64,000 bases of DNA from Lucinisca nassula (GCA_963580285.1 OY757024.1:121148045-121212044); one strand, 5' to 3'. Counted from the stretch's first letter, positions 30,457 to 41,961 are shown. Notes: generated from the letters alone by a model not told the origin. Program-made: numbers and translations.

Positions 30457-31768
30457 TGTTCTACTGAGTCATGCGCAGTGACATGAGAGGATTCTCTACC
30501 AATAATGAATTGACTTACAACCGTTCGAGAGGGATACCAACCGAGGCCGACTTCATCTGGAACCACTGGCTAGCTTTGGCTTCTTTTGTTGCTGTTCCAT
30601 TTTCCTATATCACGCCTACGGCAAGGGTCGTAGTTAGGCAAATCCACAAGCGAAGACTATTTCCATTTTAAAGAGTGCTCATGAGTGCGCATGCGTGGAA
30701 AACCGGACTAATTAACCGTAAGAAAACCTGAATTGTAAAATGGCCCCAGTTTATTCTGTCTGCTGCATCTTCTTTAAGGTTTTTTTAATAGCATTTTCGC
30801 AAACCCTGTGGACCCAGATCGATGAGTAGTCTGAGATTGGTCCAAATGACAGTTAAAGTAAGCAGCAAATGACAAAGCAGACGACAATTGTTGTGATTGA
30901 CATCTAAGATAGCTATCTTCCCTCACTAAAATCCTGATCACAAGTTTCAGTGGACAATATCTAAATTGAAGTCTCCTGAAAGAGTGGACAGTTCTTGTTT
31001 ATTTTGCTCCATTTTAAGCTTTTGTTTTGAACAATAATGCTTAATCTGCCTATATAGTACACACCAAGCTTCTAGATTTCTCATGGATGACGTCAGAGCA
31101 TATCTGTGGTTAATCGGAATTTTCAAGGTCAGTTCAGTAGCAGAGTAAATAACTGGAGATTATGCAGTGATGAAATCCTTATCAGACCACTTAGAAACCT
31201 GCAGTTTTCAGTAAGAGATAGGGTTTATTGATGTTTACCTATTAATTTTAACAGATTATCGCTTTACTGTCTCCTTAAACAGATTTAACGAAGACTTACC
31301 AAGTTTGTGAACGATGGAGTAAATAAGTGTAACTTGACAGATTTTGTGCATTCCTTATTTCCTTATTTCTTCTCAGAAACACAGATTGTGGATACGGGTT
31401 AGAACCGCCTGACCCGGGCAGATGTAACAAGTTCCCACACACTATGTCTTGAGCAGAAATATAAAAACTATCAGAATGTTTTATCTAAAAGTTTTTTTTT
31501 CTTTTTGGTAGTATTTTAATAGGCGTGTTTTCGTAATGCGTCTTCCCATCACTGTAAACTGCGCGTCGTAAATTCCGAAGTCACGTGCATTGTAATAAAA
31601 ACACGACAGAAATTCGTCCAGTACAAATATTATTTGGCTTAATAGCTAATAGATTTGACGAAGACTTACCAAGTTTATGAACGGTAGTGTAAATAATTGT
31701 AACTTGACAGATTTTGTGCATTCGAATCAAAATGTTGTATTTCCATAGCTGAGACTGAAAATGTGTTC
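30457..31768. other. Interior of the long-TIR element
   Basis: No transposase-like frame exists. About 80 bp near 31270-31350 (GAAGACTTACCAAGTTTGTG...) recur at 31650-31730. Between them lie a fragment of the 'GGTTCTAAC' hairpin MITE (about 31370-31470) and some unidentified DNA. Confidence 0.6.
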
Positions 31769-32367
31769 GGTATAAATGATACAGAATGTATTTAGCATCA
31801 CCAACTAACGCTGGTTGACTGACTTCTCGACATTAATTTAATAGCATTCACTATTTTTCTACATAATACAGATTTTTACAATTTAGTTCGCAGCCCCTGC
31901 GTTGTAATCGGTAACGAAGCTACGCGCGTTGTATCGTAATGTCAAGATTTTTCTTTTTCACAAAAGATGTGACGAAAGTTACACATTAGCTTTCCGATTT
32001 CATTATCGTTATTGACAATTCATCGGCCAGCACACCAGCCAAAAACGTGTAGTTACATAGGACGACAGGACCAAAGTGAAAATACAGGTGAATCTGTGTT
32101 GAATGCCAAATTTCTTTTAGGGTCTATTTTTCTATATCCCGTTTTTCAAACTTTTTCTTGCAACAGACGAAGCCGCACATTAATAAAGTGGTCCGTAAGG
32201 CAGATGTCAGTATTGGGCATGCAATACAACAGTTAGATTAACGTAAAAGCAGTTTCTTACCTACAATGACGAGCTGTCATCCGCCATTTTTCATCGAAGC
32301 CTATGCGTCCAAAATACGAAGCCTATGCGACCGCTACGCAGCCTGTGCGTATGTATTGACCAGTGTG

Positions 32368-32440
32368 ATCTGGGAATGTCAGCTTTGGTGCAAGCGCCCA
32401 CATTTGACCTTGATCTAAATTTCATGGTTCACTGCCTTTG
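32368..32440. repeat. Decayed tandem repeat, continued after the insertion
   Basis: Shares CATTTGACCTTGATCTAAAT and TTCATGGTTCACTG with 29290-29330. It confirms the target-site interpretation of the long-TIR element. Confidence 0.72.
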
Positions 32441-32874
32441 TGAAGATTTTCCCTTTGCAGAGCTTTTGTTTTAAAGAAATCAGGATCATTTTTTCACCTT
32501 AGGTAATTTCCTGATAAAAAAGTCCATGTATAGATAGATGTAATTATGCCAAGCTGCTGCTGCAATAATTGAGGTGAAAGGATTCTTACAAAGCATTTGA
32601 AATCTATTTAAGCCTTCTTGGAGATGGAGAAGTATTACACAATCTGGTGGAAAGAGAGGACTAGCCACTCCTCTCTCTATTAGTCAAGACACTATACCAA
32701 ATTTCGTAAGCTCAGTTACACAGGTATTTTGGTATGAAGTTGAATGGCCAAGCTGTGGGCCGCTGTCAAGCCTATCAGATTACCTTGCAGGCTCAGATCT
32801 ACCCTTACATCGGCGCAGTTAGATGGTACACTGACCCATGAAGTAGTTTGTTCTCCATGGTTGGCCAGTTTGTA

Positions 32875-33000
32875 AAATGGCTCCACAACCACATAATTTG
32901 ATGACCATGGTCATGTACCATGATCCCATCAGTTGACCATGAACACCATGGTGGACCATGGTCCATGTTTGACCATGGTGTCGACAAGACCATCAAATCC
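32875..33000. repeat. Fourth CCATGG palindrome cloud
   Basis: GACCATGG, ACCATGGTC and CACCATGGTGG words recur irregularly over about 125 bp. Confidence 0.65.
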
Positions 33001-33227
33001 CATGAGCAGACATTTTATTTTCACTTAATGTATAGGAACTCTATCAAGCTGAATGAATTTGTCCAGTTCGAGATGCATGCCACTCATATTTTATGACATT
33101 CAATGCTCTTTAAGCCCTCAGACCAACAGGCAGATACACGTCTTTAATGCTAGGTTCTTAGATTGTGGCCTTCACTTCTGTTTTTAGATATAATGCTTGT
33201 CTGCTGAAGCAGGCCATGCACTACTTT

Positions 33228-33294
33228 TGTAAACAGTGTAAATCCAGATCAGATGGCCATCTAGAGAAGCCATCTGATCTGGATCTTCACTTTT
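33228..33294. repeat. AAACAGTG/GATCAGATGG hairpin
   Basis: AGATCAGATGGC and its complement around a short loop, within AAACAGTGTAAATCC ... GGATCTTCACTTTTT. This is the core of the hairpin repeats found in the TTAA MITEs. Other cores are at about 33630-33690, 34118-34180, 40383-40490, 42090-42158, 42762-42830 and 43253-43320. Confidence 0.8.
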
Positions 33295-33299
33295 TGTCA

Positions 33300-34080
33300 T
33301 TCAGTCAAGGTGAATGCATTGTCAGAATAAATTACATCAGTTTGTATTATTGGTGGATAGTCAAAAATGGGTGCTGCAAAAATTAGCAAGGGTTCACATG
33401 ATGAAAAGGTTTCATTTCAGATTTCACTATGAAAAGATATCATTATGGTGGTACAAAATGAATTTAGCTGTCTAAAATTTCCACTTGCTCAGTATTTGAC
33501 CAATGAAAACAGAGGCTGAAATGAAATTGTTGGAAAAGTGGCATGGAGCCAGTCAGATCACAAAGGTACAGTAACACTAATCTGACTACCATATTAACTG
33601 TATGTTTTCGGACAAACATGCCTGAGCAAACATTGTAGACCCAGATGAAACGCCACAGACCACGGTGTCTCATCAGGGTCTACACTGTTTGCCACTCATC
33701 CCACTATTCTTAGACACAACATCGGTCAGTAAATTGTACTTGCTCAAATTTGACAACAAGCATGGAACCAGTCAGATCACAAAAGTACAGTAACTCTAAT
33801 CTGACTACAAATGTTTACTTCTTTATAGCCGTGTTGTTGGGGTCCAAAGCAGGCAACAATCGTATTGTGCCCAAACAAAAATGTATGGATGATAACGAAA
33901 AATGAATGTATTTATAGCCTATATGTTTTAACATTACAAAAACAGGCCTATTCAAATACAACAGAACCTCTTTTATAACAGTCTATTAATGGGGACCAAT
34001 GCAGAAACCGTGTTAGTTAAACAACCGTGTTATATCCAAACAACAGTGTGTAGATTATATTTTTCTATATAATCTATACA
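33300..34080. other. Hairpin relics, no gene
   Basis: Contains one hairpin core (33630-33690) and a duplicated string CAGTCAGATCACAAAGGTAC (about 33551) / CAGTCAGATCACAAAAGTAC (about 33770). It also has a possible mariner-type MITE end (ACAGAACCTCTTTTATAAC, about 33961). No credible coding frame. Confidence 0.5.
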
Positions 34081-34261
34081 TTTTTGTACAGGAAACCCCA
34101 AAATGGGTTATTGGCCAACAGTGTAGGCCCAGATCAGACAGTGCAGAATGCAGCATCTGATCAGGGCTTGCACTGTTTGCTTCAGGTCCAGTCATTTTCC
34201 AAATATATTTTGAAGAAAACACAACCTAGCACCCCCAAATTTTGTAATGGAATTAATCCTG

Positions 34262-34480
34262 TATAAGTCCTAGGGTAGGCCTCTCTTCCATGATGCCTTC
34301 AGTTGACCTGTCTCATGAGCTACGTCGGTCGGTGTGTGCTCGGAGGGTGATGTGCTGTGTTTGCCGGGTCTTGTCCATCATCCGTTTCAGTTTCAGAAAT
34401 TTGGGGTTGAGACAAACTGATGAAGATTAAATATCAGAAAGGCCTCTGTGTCACTAAATTTGGTATAGTTATGCCTTAAT
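34262..34480 (+). repeat. ~215 bp direct repeat, copy 1
   Basis: Begins TATAAGTCCTAGGGTAGGC and ends GCCTTAAT. It recurs at 34837-35054 with about 95% identity by eye. The unit includes GAGCTACGTCGGTCGGTGTG. The function is unknown. Confidence 0.9.
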
Positions 34481-34836
34481 TGCAACCACTGGGTGGGTAT
34501 CCCTGCTTGTGGATGATTCGTTCATCCCTGAGGGTATGATCAGCTCAGTATCAGTTCCTCAGTCCTGAGGTTGATACTGTGGTGTTGACGTCAGTACTCA
34601 AGCACTGATTTAAATAACTATGTTATATCTTTAATTTTTGCAGTATAAAATTCTAATTTTTCTAAAACTAAGACTGACTTGTCAGGTGAGACATGTATCT
34701 TAGCTGATTTGGTTGCCACTTTTTGTTATATTTTAAATTCTGCAAGTCTCGCTACTTTTAACATCTCCTTCCTGATGCCCGGGACGTCCATGGAGTTTGG
34801 GCCATGGTTGCTGAAGTTGGCTTGGTGGGGGATGCC

Positions 34837-35054
34837 TATAAGTCCTAGGGTAGGCGTCTCTTGCCTGATGCCTCCAGTTGACCTTCTCATGAGCTACGTC
34901 GGTCGGTGTGTGCTCGGAGGGGGATGTGCTGTGTTTGCCGGGTCTTGTCCATCATCCGTTTCGGTTTCAGAACTTTGGGGTTGAGACACACTGATGAAGA
35001 TTAAATATCAAAAAGGCCTTTGTGTCACTAAATTTGGTATAGTTACGCCTTAAT
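34837..35054 (+). repeat. ~215 bp direct repeat, copy 2
   Basis: Second copy, 575 bp downstream of the first. The 356 bp between them carry no recognisable gene. The duplication looks segmental, since no terminal motifs suggest transposition. Confidence 0.9.
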
Positions 35055-35309
35055 ATATAAGATGGAAGATTCAATTCAGTACAAAAGGGGTTAAATGGAC
35101 TCCTACTGTATATATTTGTGGGAAGATTCCTTTCAGTACAAAATGGCTCAATAGTTTTTGCATCTGTCACATGACTATGGTGATGGAAAGAGAATGCTGA
35201 ATATTGAGATGATTGAATATCATTTATAATATGAAAACAAGCCTGTATAATATTGACCCCCCTTAAACGCCGCTTTTATATGTAGTAAAAGTGGGGTTTA
35301 CAGAGGCGT

Positions 35310-36860
35310 ACTCTTTGAGATATATTGATGGTAGCTGGTACAGTTGTTCACAAGGCTGAGACAGCGTGTCATGCACAAGAACCACAACTTGGGTTGCCAT
35401 GGTTTTTGAGTTATCACCCCTTCCAATAAAATAGAGTGACTACCTTGTGATGCCCATAATTCCAATACCCTTTAAGATATATTGATGATACCTGGCACAG
35501 TTGTATTCAAGGCCGAGATGGTGTGTCATGCACAAAAACCACGACTCTGGGTGCCATGGTTTTTGAGTTATCTCCCCTTCCAATAATATAGCATCACAAC
35601 CTTGTGATGGCCGCATCTCCAGTACTCTTTGAGCTATATTGATGGTACTTGGTACAATTGTACATGAGGTTAAGCAGATGTGTCCCGTGCAAGAACCACA
35701 ACTCTGGATGCCCTGGTTTTTTTTAATTATCTCCCCTGACAATATAACCTTGTGATGGCCATAACTCCAATAACCTTTGAGTTATATTGATGGTACTTGG
35801 CACAATTGCATACAAGGTTGAGACAGCGCTTCATGCCTAAGAACCACAATTCTGGGTGCTATGAAATTTGAGTTATCTCCCCTTCCAATATAACAGTATC
35901 ACCACCTTGTGATCACCGTACCTCCAATACCCTTTGAGACATATTGGTGGTACTTGATGCAGATGTACACGAGGTTAAGCTGTGTGTCATGCTCAGGAAA
36001 TACAACTCTGGGTGCTCTGGTTTTCTAGTTATCTCCCCTGACAATATAACCTTGTGATTGCCATAACTCCAACACCCTTTGAGATATATTGAAGAAACTT
36101 GGCACAATTGTAAACAAGGTACTCTTTGAGATATATTGATGGTACTTGGTACAGCGTGTCACGTGCAAGAACCACAACTCTGGGTGCCCTAGTTTTTTAA
36201 TTATCCCCCCTGACAATATAACCTTGTGATGGCCATAACTCCAATACCCTTTCAGATATATTGATGGTACTTGGCACAATTGTATACAAGGTTGAGACGG
36301 CACTTCATGCCTAAGAACCACAACTCTGGGTGCTATGATATTTGAGTTATCTCCTCTTCCAATACAACAGTATGACCACCTTGTGATCATCGTACCTCCA
36401 ATACCCTTTGAGACATATTGGTGGTACTTGATGCAGATGTACATGAGGTTAAGCAGGTGTGTCATGCTCAAGAAACTCTGGGTGCTCTGGTTTTTTAGTT
36501 ATCTCCCCTGACAATATAACCTTGTGATGGCCATAACTCCAACACCCTTTGAGAAATATTGAAGGAACTTGGTGCAATTGTATACAAGGTACAGAAGGGG
36601 TGTGATGTGCAAGAACCACAACTGTTTGAGTTATCTACCCTTCCAATATAACAGTATGACCAGCTTGTGACCACCATATCTCCAATACCCTTTGAGACAT
36701 ATTGATGGTACTTTGTACAGAAATACATAAGTTTTAGCAGGCATGTCATGCACAAGAACCACAATTCTGAGTGCCCTGGTTTCTTAGTTATCTCCCCTGA
36801 CAGTATAATCTTGTGATGACCATAACTGCAATACTTTGGTGATATATTGCTGGTTTAATT
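35310..36860. repeat. Tandem array, ~150 bp units in ~305 bp dimers
   Basis: CCTTGTGAT recurs at about 35443, 35600, 35748, 35905, 36050, 36222, 36379 and 36520. Spacings of ~145-148 and ~157 alternate, which points to a two-unit higher-order repeat, with one ~172 outlier. Each unit includes GATATATTGATGGTACTTGG and AGTTATCTCCCCT. Open frames through it are by-products of repetition. Confidence 0.9.
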
Positions 36861-36939
36861 CTGGTGCACTTCCTATTGGTGAACAATCTTCTGAAGGCCA
36901 AATTGGCTTTTGGTCAGGGGATTTGCCATCTCTTCCGAT

Positions 36940-37055
36940 GGCTATTTTGTACCCAGTTACAGGTCTGAGGTCTGCTGTATTGGCCTGAGGCCAAAGGCCG
37001 AGGCCAATACAGCTGACCGAGAACCATTAACTTGGCCAATACGAAATTACTTGAT
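36940..37055. repeat. GGCCAATAC hairpin repeat
   Basis: Contains the inverted pair TGTATTGGCCTGAGGCC / GGCCGAGGCCAATACAG, with ATTACTTGATTAA at the right edge. A related copy is at about 42955-43080. This is probably another MITE. Confidence 0.7.
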
Positions 37056-37275
37056 TAAACCTTTTTGTACCAAATGGAATCTTCCTCCTTATATATAGCA
37101 GGAGTCCATTTCAAAGTTTGGGGGTGTCAGATTGTGTTTTCTTCAAAATTTATCTGGAAAATCATTGAACTTTTTGCAAACAGTGTAGGCCCTGATCAGA
37201 GACTGCGGTGTCTGATCAGGGCCTGCACTGTTTGCCAACTACCCGTTTTGGGGTTTCTGGTACAAAATGGGTTAA
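37055..37275. mobile_element. TTAA-flanked MITE, 'TTTTGTACC' family
   Basis: Begins TTAAACCTTTTTGTACCA and ends TGGTACAAAATGGGTTAA. It has an internal hairpin with arms GGCCCTGATCAGA and TCTGATCAGGGCC. A relative with the same ends is at 42722-42949, and another diverged one near 34078-34270. Confidence 0.82.
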
Positions 37276-37465
37276 TTTAACTTCATATGCATGTATAGCC
37301 TCCTGGCAGTTAGCGAGCAAAAGCTTGTTCAAATGGTCTAGGTCACACTACCAAGCTGACCGTATTTAATAGAAGCAGTTCTAACCAGAACTCAGGACCA
37401 ATATCTTGGTAGAGAAATAATAAAAAATAATGTATACCCATGTGAACTCCAGTTTTCTCTATATA

Positions 37466-37642
37466 TTAACCCTTATCCTGCTGTTTATGAAAATCCCTAC
37501 CTTTGCAAACAGTGTAGATCCAGAATCTACAGTGTTTGTGATGCACATTGCGAATTACATGAAAATATTATATTAAGTAATTTGATTGGCTGATAATCTG
37601 CAATGGGAGTGGCTTAATTTATGCAGCAGGATAAGGGTTTAA
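37466..37642. mobile_element. TTAA-flanked MITE, 'CCTTATCCTGCTG' family
   Basis: Begins TTAACCCTTATCCTGCTG and ends CAGCAGGATAAGGGTTTAA. The internal hairpin is shortened. Non-coding. Confidence 0.82.
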
Positions 37643-37736
37643 TGTGTGGTTTACAGAGGTGTTACTTTGAAGAAGCCATCTGATCAGGATCTACACTGTT
37701 TGTGATGCATATTGTGAATAACATGAAAATATTATA

Positions 37737-37949
37737 TTAACCCTTATCTTGCTGAATATTCATTTAAGCCACACCCATTTCTGTCTATCAACCAATCAAA
37801 TCACTTGATGTAATTTATTGCTACAAATTCATAAACTAAATGCCAAACAGTGTAGATCCTGATCAGATGGCTTCTTCAGAAGCCATCTGATCTGGATCTA
37901 CACTGTTTGCAAAGATATAGGTTGTCGTGAACAGCAAGATAAGAGTTAA
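37737..37949. mobile_element. TTAA-flanked MITE, full hairpin
   Basis: Begins TTAACCCTTATCTTGCTGAA and ends CAGCAAGATAAGAGTTAA. The interior hairpin AGATGGCTTC/GAAGCCATCT is intact. Very similar in layout to 26590-26802. Confidence 0.85.
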
Positions 37950-38044
37950 GTAATTTGATTGGCTGATAATCAACAATGGGAGTGACTAAATTAATTTATG
38001 CAGCAGGATAAGGATTAAATGTGTGGTTTATAGGGGTGTTCATT

Positions 38045-38480
38045 ACACTGACTGTTAACCGGATGTCATTGGTAGGCTAATATATATCCTTATATTTATA
38101 CCTAGGTACAGAAATCATTTTGATAGTGACTTTAGGGGAGTACCAGAAGCCCCATGTATCAGTTCCATCCCTGACCTAGATTCCATACTGTCGTGTTGTG
38201 GTGACAAACTATTTGATATCAACCCATCACAGTATATCAACAATACACAAAGAAAATATCATGGTAAGATTATTTGATAGAAAAAGGAAATTACAAAAGG
38301 AGAGAGAACATATCTCCTTAATTCTTTTTTTACCCATATTTATACAGATCTGTGCTAAAACTGAAAATGGGACATTGGAAACAGCAGGTTCAGATCAGAT
38401 GCTGTAGAATGGGTCTTCACTGTATTCAAGAATTCAAGCTGACACCCCAAAATTGAAATTGGGCTCCTGCTATACATGGT
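38045..38480. other. No gene recognised
   Basis: A short frame at 38198-38407 lacks motifs. A TTTTGAAATTGGGCTCCTGC string near 38450 resembles the interior of the TTTTGTACC MITEs. Otherwise plain. Confidence 0.4.
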
Positions 38481-38489
38481 TAGGCAGGT

Positions 38490-38807
38490 TTTATTTTGTT
38501 TTGTTTTGTTTGTTTGTTTGATTTGAGGTTTAATGTCCCCGTCAACACTGTATAGGTCATTTTAGAGACGTTGCTTCAAATTTTGTGGGACTTTTACCCG
38601 GCAATGAGATGAAATGACATCTCAAGTCCTGCCGCCCAATGAAACCAACAGGGTTTATAAGCATGGACGGGCCGACACGCACTGCTTTGCGTGGGCAGGC
38701 TTATATCCTCTAAGCGGTTTACCAGTACTCGTGTGATGACGGTTTCAGCTCTGCATGGAAGCATCATGCAGCCCATCTATTTCTTCAAGCCCCGATGGGT
38801 GGGGGCC
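38490..38807 (-). mobile_element. SINE-A, near complete
   Basis: The antisense copy begins with its TTTGTTTG tail and GTTTAATGTCCCCGTC and ends CCCCGATGGGTGGGGGCC. All internal blocks are in order. It is followed immediately by the tail of another SINE in the same orientation. Confidence 0.88.
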
Positions 38808-38809
38808 GA

Positions 38810-39096
38810 TTTTGTTTGTTTGTATTGGAGTTTAACTGCCCTGTCAACACTATTTTAGCTCATTTTTGAGCCTGTCAGTTTACCTATCCAAGTGGTCAAC
38901 CAGAACAGTGCACATTCTTTCAACAGAAACTGACAACTGCCCTTCTTGAATCAGCAGAAGGGAGAGAGTGACCATAGAAAAGATTTCATGATAGGTCTCC
39001 ACGAAAGAATGTTGCTGACCCCGACAGGTATCAAACCTGTGTCCTCCTGATCACCAGTCAGATGCGCATCCGACTGAGCTGCCGAGGCCGGCTTGG
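38810..39096 (-). mobile_element. tRNA-derived SINE
   Basis: On the minus strand the head starts near 39096 (CCAAGCCGGCCTCGGCAG). It has an A-box region GGCAGCTCAGTCGG and a B box GGTTTGATACC, spaced as in tRNA. Its tail near 38810-38835 again holds a GTTAAACTCC-like string and AAAC repeats, similar to SINE-A. Confidence 0.82.
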
Positions 39097-39489
39097 TATT
39101 TGGTCAGTAGGCATTTCCAATGGGGAAAAGTCACAACAGGGAATTTTTTTTTGTGATTCTCTTGTTGCCTATGACACCAGGATTAATATTTAAAGTCATC
39201 TTTATGGAAGTTGATAAGACCAAGATGGCTACCATGCCCATGTATAGTAAAAAGGACTGGAAACTCTTCATTTCAGAGGCCAGGCAAGTTTTTCACAAAA
39301 CCTCTGGTGAGCAAGGGCCTCTTGTTCTTATTTCTCCTCAAAGGCATAGTTTGTGGGTACTCATTAGAAACGCTTCAATAAGGTGGTTCATATAAGCACC
39401 CACAACCTATTTTTGTATCACAAAGTTTTGTCAGAAAGGTAACCATTATGGAGGTATGAATGAATGTACTTTGAACACGGCTGTATTAT

Positions 39490-40330
39490 TGTACTATATC
39501 AGTATGAGAATGTATTCAAGCCATGGGAAGTTCTAGCTACTAAGGGTTAATCCTTAAGACGACAAGAAAAACTATGTAACATCTGAAAATGTCGTCTGCT
39601 TATGTTTTCTGCAGTGTTGTGCCTAGGCTTGATTGCTTGGGGGACACCAATGTCCCTTATGTATGAGAATGTATTCAAGCCATGGGAGGGAATGTATTCA
39701 AGCCATGGGAAGTTCTAGCTACTAAGGGTTAATCCTTAAGAAGACAAGAAAAACTATGTAACATCTGAAAATGTCGTCTGCTTATGTTTTCTGCAGTGTT
39801 GTGCCTAGGCTTGATTGCTTGGGGGACACCAATGTCCCTTATGTATGAGAATGTATTCAAGCCATGGGAATGTATTCAAGCCATGGGAAGTTCTAGCTAC
39901 TAAGGGTTAATCCTTAAGACGACAAGAAAAACTATGTAACATCTGAAAATGTTGTCTGCTTATGTTTTCTGCAGTGTTGTGCCTAGGCTTGATTGCTTGG
40001 GGGACACCAATGTCCCTTATGTATGAGAATGTATTCAAGCCATGGGAATGTATTCAAGCCATGGGAAGTTCTAGCTACTAAGGGTTAATCCTTAAGACGA
40101 CAAGAAAAACTATGTAACATCTGAAAATGTCGTCTGCTTATGTTTTCTGCAGTGTTGTGCCTAGGCTTGATTGCTTGGGGGACACCAATGTCCCTTATGT
40201 ATGAGAATGTATTCAAGCCATGGGAGGGAATGTATTCAAGCCATGGGAAGTTCTAGCTACTAAGGGTTAATCCTTAAGACGACAAGAAAAACTATGTAAC
40301 ATCTGAAAATGTCGTCTGCTTATGTTTTCT
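39490..40330. repeat. ~180 bp tandem array, 4.5 units
   Basis: TATGTTTTCTGCAGTG recurs at 39601, 39783, 39961 and 40139, and TATGTTTTCT at 40321; spacings are 182, 178, 178 and 182 bp. Copies are almost identical. The 4 bp difference is an extra GAGG in the repeated ATTCAAGCCATGGGA segment. Confidence 0.95.
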
Positions 40331-40382
40331 CAAATTCTGTAGATTTTTTTTTGGCAAAATTTTTAAGAATATTGTTGCATAC

Positions 40383-40492
40383 AGGCAAACAGTGTGGACC
40401 CAGATCAGACTGCTCCTGTAACAGGCAAACAGTGTGGGCCCAGATCAGACTGCTCCTACAGGAGCAGTCTGATCTGGGTCCACACTGTTTGC
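40383..40492. repeat. AAACAGTGTGG hairpin, with one arm duplicated
   Basis: GGCAAACAGTGTGGACCCAG is present twice (40383 and 40422) before the inverted arm GATCTGGGTCCACACTGTTT. The first unit has lost its own inverted partner. Confidence 0.85.
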
Positions 40493-40619
40493 GAAAAATT
40501 ACTTTCAATGTAACCGGCAGATGGCAAAGCAGACAACAATTGTCATGACTGACATTTTATTGGTAAATCATATCACCACTTAGGGATAATTTAGAGATAC
40601 TTCTTTATTTTCTTTGAAA

Positions 40620-40828
40620 TACAGTAAAATTCCTATATTAAGACCACCTTTGGGACTGTTCAAAAGTGGTCTTGAAGACCAATTTTGAACAGTCTCAAAG
40701 GTGGTTCCTGACCAGAGGACATTGTGTGTAGTAGCACGAAGAAAGAATAATTGCACCCTTCTAAATGAGCTTTTCAAAGCAGAATAAGTCTCAAATTTAG
40801 GTGGTCTTAATAGGGGAATTTCACTGTA
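40620..40828. mobile_element. TA-flanked MITE (Tc1/mariner-like)
   Basis: Begins TACAGTAAAATTCCTATATT and ends AATAGGGGAATTTCACTGTA, inverted repeats of about 30 bp that include AAGACCACC. The interior has a second inverted pair (GGGACTGTTCAAAA / TTTTGAACAGTCTC). Non-coding. Confidence 0.87.
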
Positions 40829-40879
40829 AAGGCATCATGACAACACATATCTAAAACAGTTATTTTTCTGAAAAAACAT

Positions 40880-41425
40880 AGGTTGTCATCACGTGAACAA
40901 GTCCGTGAAATGAACACCCCACTAAACCCCACTATATATAGAGAAAACTGGTGTTTACGGGGGTATACATATTTTTCTTATTTCTGTTCCAAGACATAGG
41001 CTGTTGGTACTCGTTAGAACCGCATCTGTGAGGCGGTTCTAATGAGCACCCATGACCTATGTTTGCAGTAGAATTAAGAAAAATATCACAGAGTTTTATT
41101 GGAAAAGTAGCCAGTAGTAGAAAAAATGCAATATCATTACGATAACACACCTGTGCGATATAGTGCAATTTTTACATCTCCGAAATGGCTACTTTTCTGA
41201 CGAAAATCTGTGATATTTTTCTTTTTTATACTGCAAACATAGGTTGTGGGTACTCGTTAGAACCACCTCATTGAGACGGTTCCAACAAGTACCCACAACC
41301 TACGTCTTAGAGCAGAAATATGAAAAATATTGTTTACCCCTGTAAACCCCAGTTTTCTCTATATAAAGTGTGTGTGTGTGGGGGGGGTGTTCATTTCACG
41401 GACTTGTTCACGTGATGTGTTGCAC
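40880..41425. repeat. Two 'GGTTCTAAC' MITEs in head-to-head orientation
   Basis: The sense copy (about 40890-41110) and the inverted copy (about 41180-41420) face each other. The ends are ACGTGAACAAGTCCGTGAAA and TTTCACGGACTTGTTCACGT. Each has its own internal hairpin, so the whole 540 bp is a compound palindrome. A third, decayed copy follows at 41430-41610. Confidence 0.87.
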
Positions 41426-41671
41426 AGGTGTGTTACCCTAATGTGGATGCTGGTTAGACCTGCCTCATTGAGGTGTTTCTAGTGAGTACCCACAACCAAT
41501 GTCTACGAGTGGAAATAAAAAAATGATGTATACCGTGATAAACCTCAGTTTCCTCTAGATTAAGTGGGGTTTACAGGGCTGTTCATTACACAGACTTGTT
41601 AACATGATGTTTTTTGTCTAACTCACTAGAATCACCATATCAACATTTTCTAATTTCATCATATAGGCAGA

Positions 41672-41961
41672 TTTTTTTGTTTGTTTGATTTGGGGTTTAA
41701 CATCCCTGTCAAAACTGTAATGGTCATTTTGGAGACTTTGCTTCCAAATTTTGTGGGACTTTTAACCGACATTGAGATGAAATGACAACTCAAGCCCTGT
41801 CGCCCAATGAAACCAATAGGGTTTATAAGCATGGACGGTCCGACTCTCACCCCTTTACCTGGCCAGGCTTAGATCCTCTAAGCGGTTTGCAGGTCGAATT
41901 CAGCTCTGCATGGAAGCATCATGCAGCCTGTATATTTCTTCAAGCCCCTATGGGCCGGGGC
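41672..41961 (-). mobile_element. SINE-A with 9 bp target duplication
   Basis: ATAGGCAGA occurs at 41663-41671 and 41969-41977. The copy has the tail TTTGTTTGTTTG, GGGTTTAACATCCCTGTC and all internal blocks up to CCCCTATGGGCCGGGGC. A few bases between the head and the right duplication are unexplained. Confidence 0.88.

Larger units (their letters stand above)
29753..32367. mobile_element. DNA transposon with ~600 bp terminal inverted repeats
   Basis: It begins CACACTGGTCAATACATACG and ends with the complement, ATTGACCAGTGTG. The TIRs are 29753-30352 and 31769-32367. ATCTG is repeated at 29748-29752 and 32368-32372, a 5 bp target duplication. The flanking array is otherwise continuous. The ~1.4 kb interior has a SINE-A tail piece, a duplicated 80 bp segment and no transposase, so it is non-autonomous. 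The superfamily is not assignable by eye. Confidence 0.88.

Noticed and set aside
30471..30671. 66-residue frame as a transposase remnant in the long-TIR element
   Set aside because: No DDE or other transposase motif; too short to support.
36025..36471. 148-residue antisense frame
   Set aside because: It lies wholly in the ~150 bp tandem array and repeats its own sequence.
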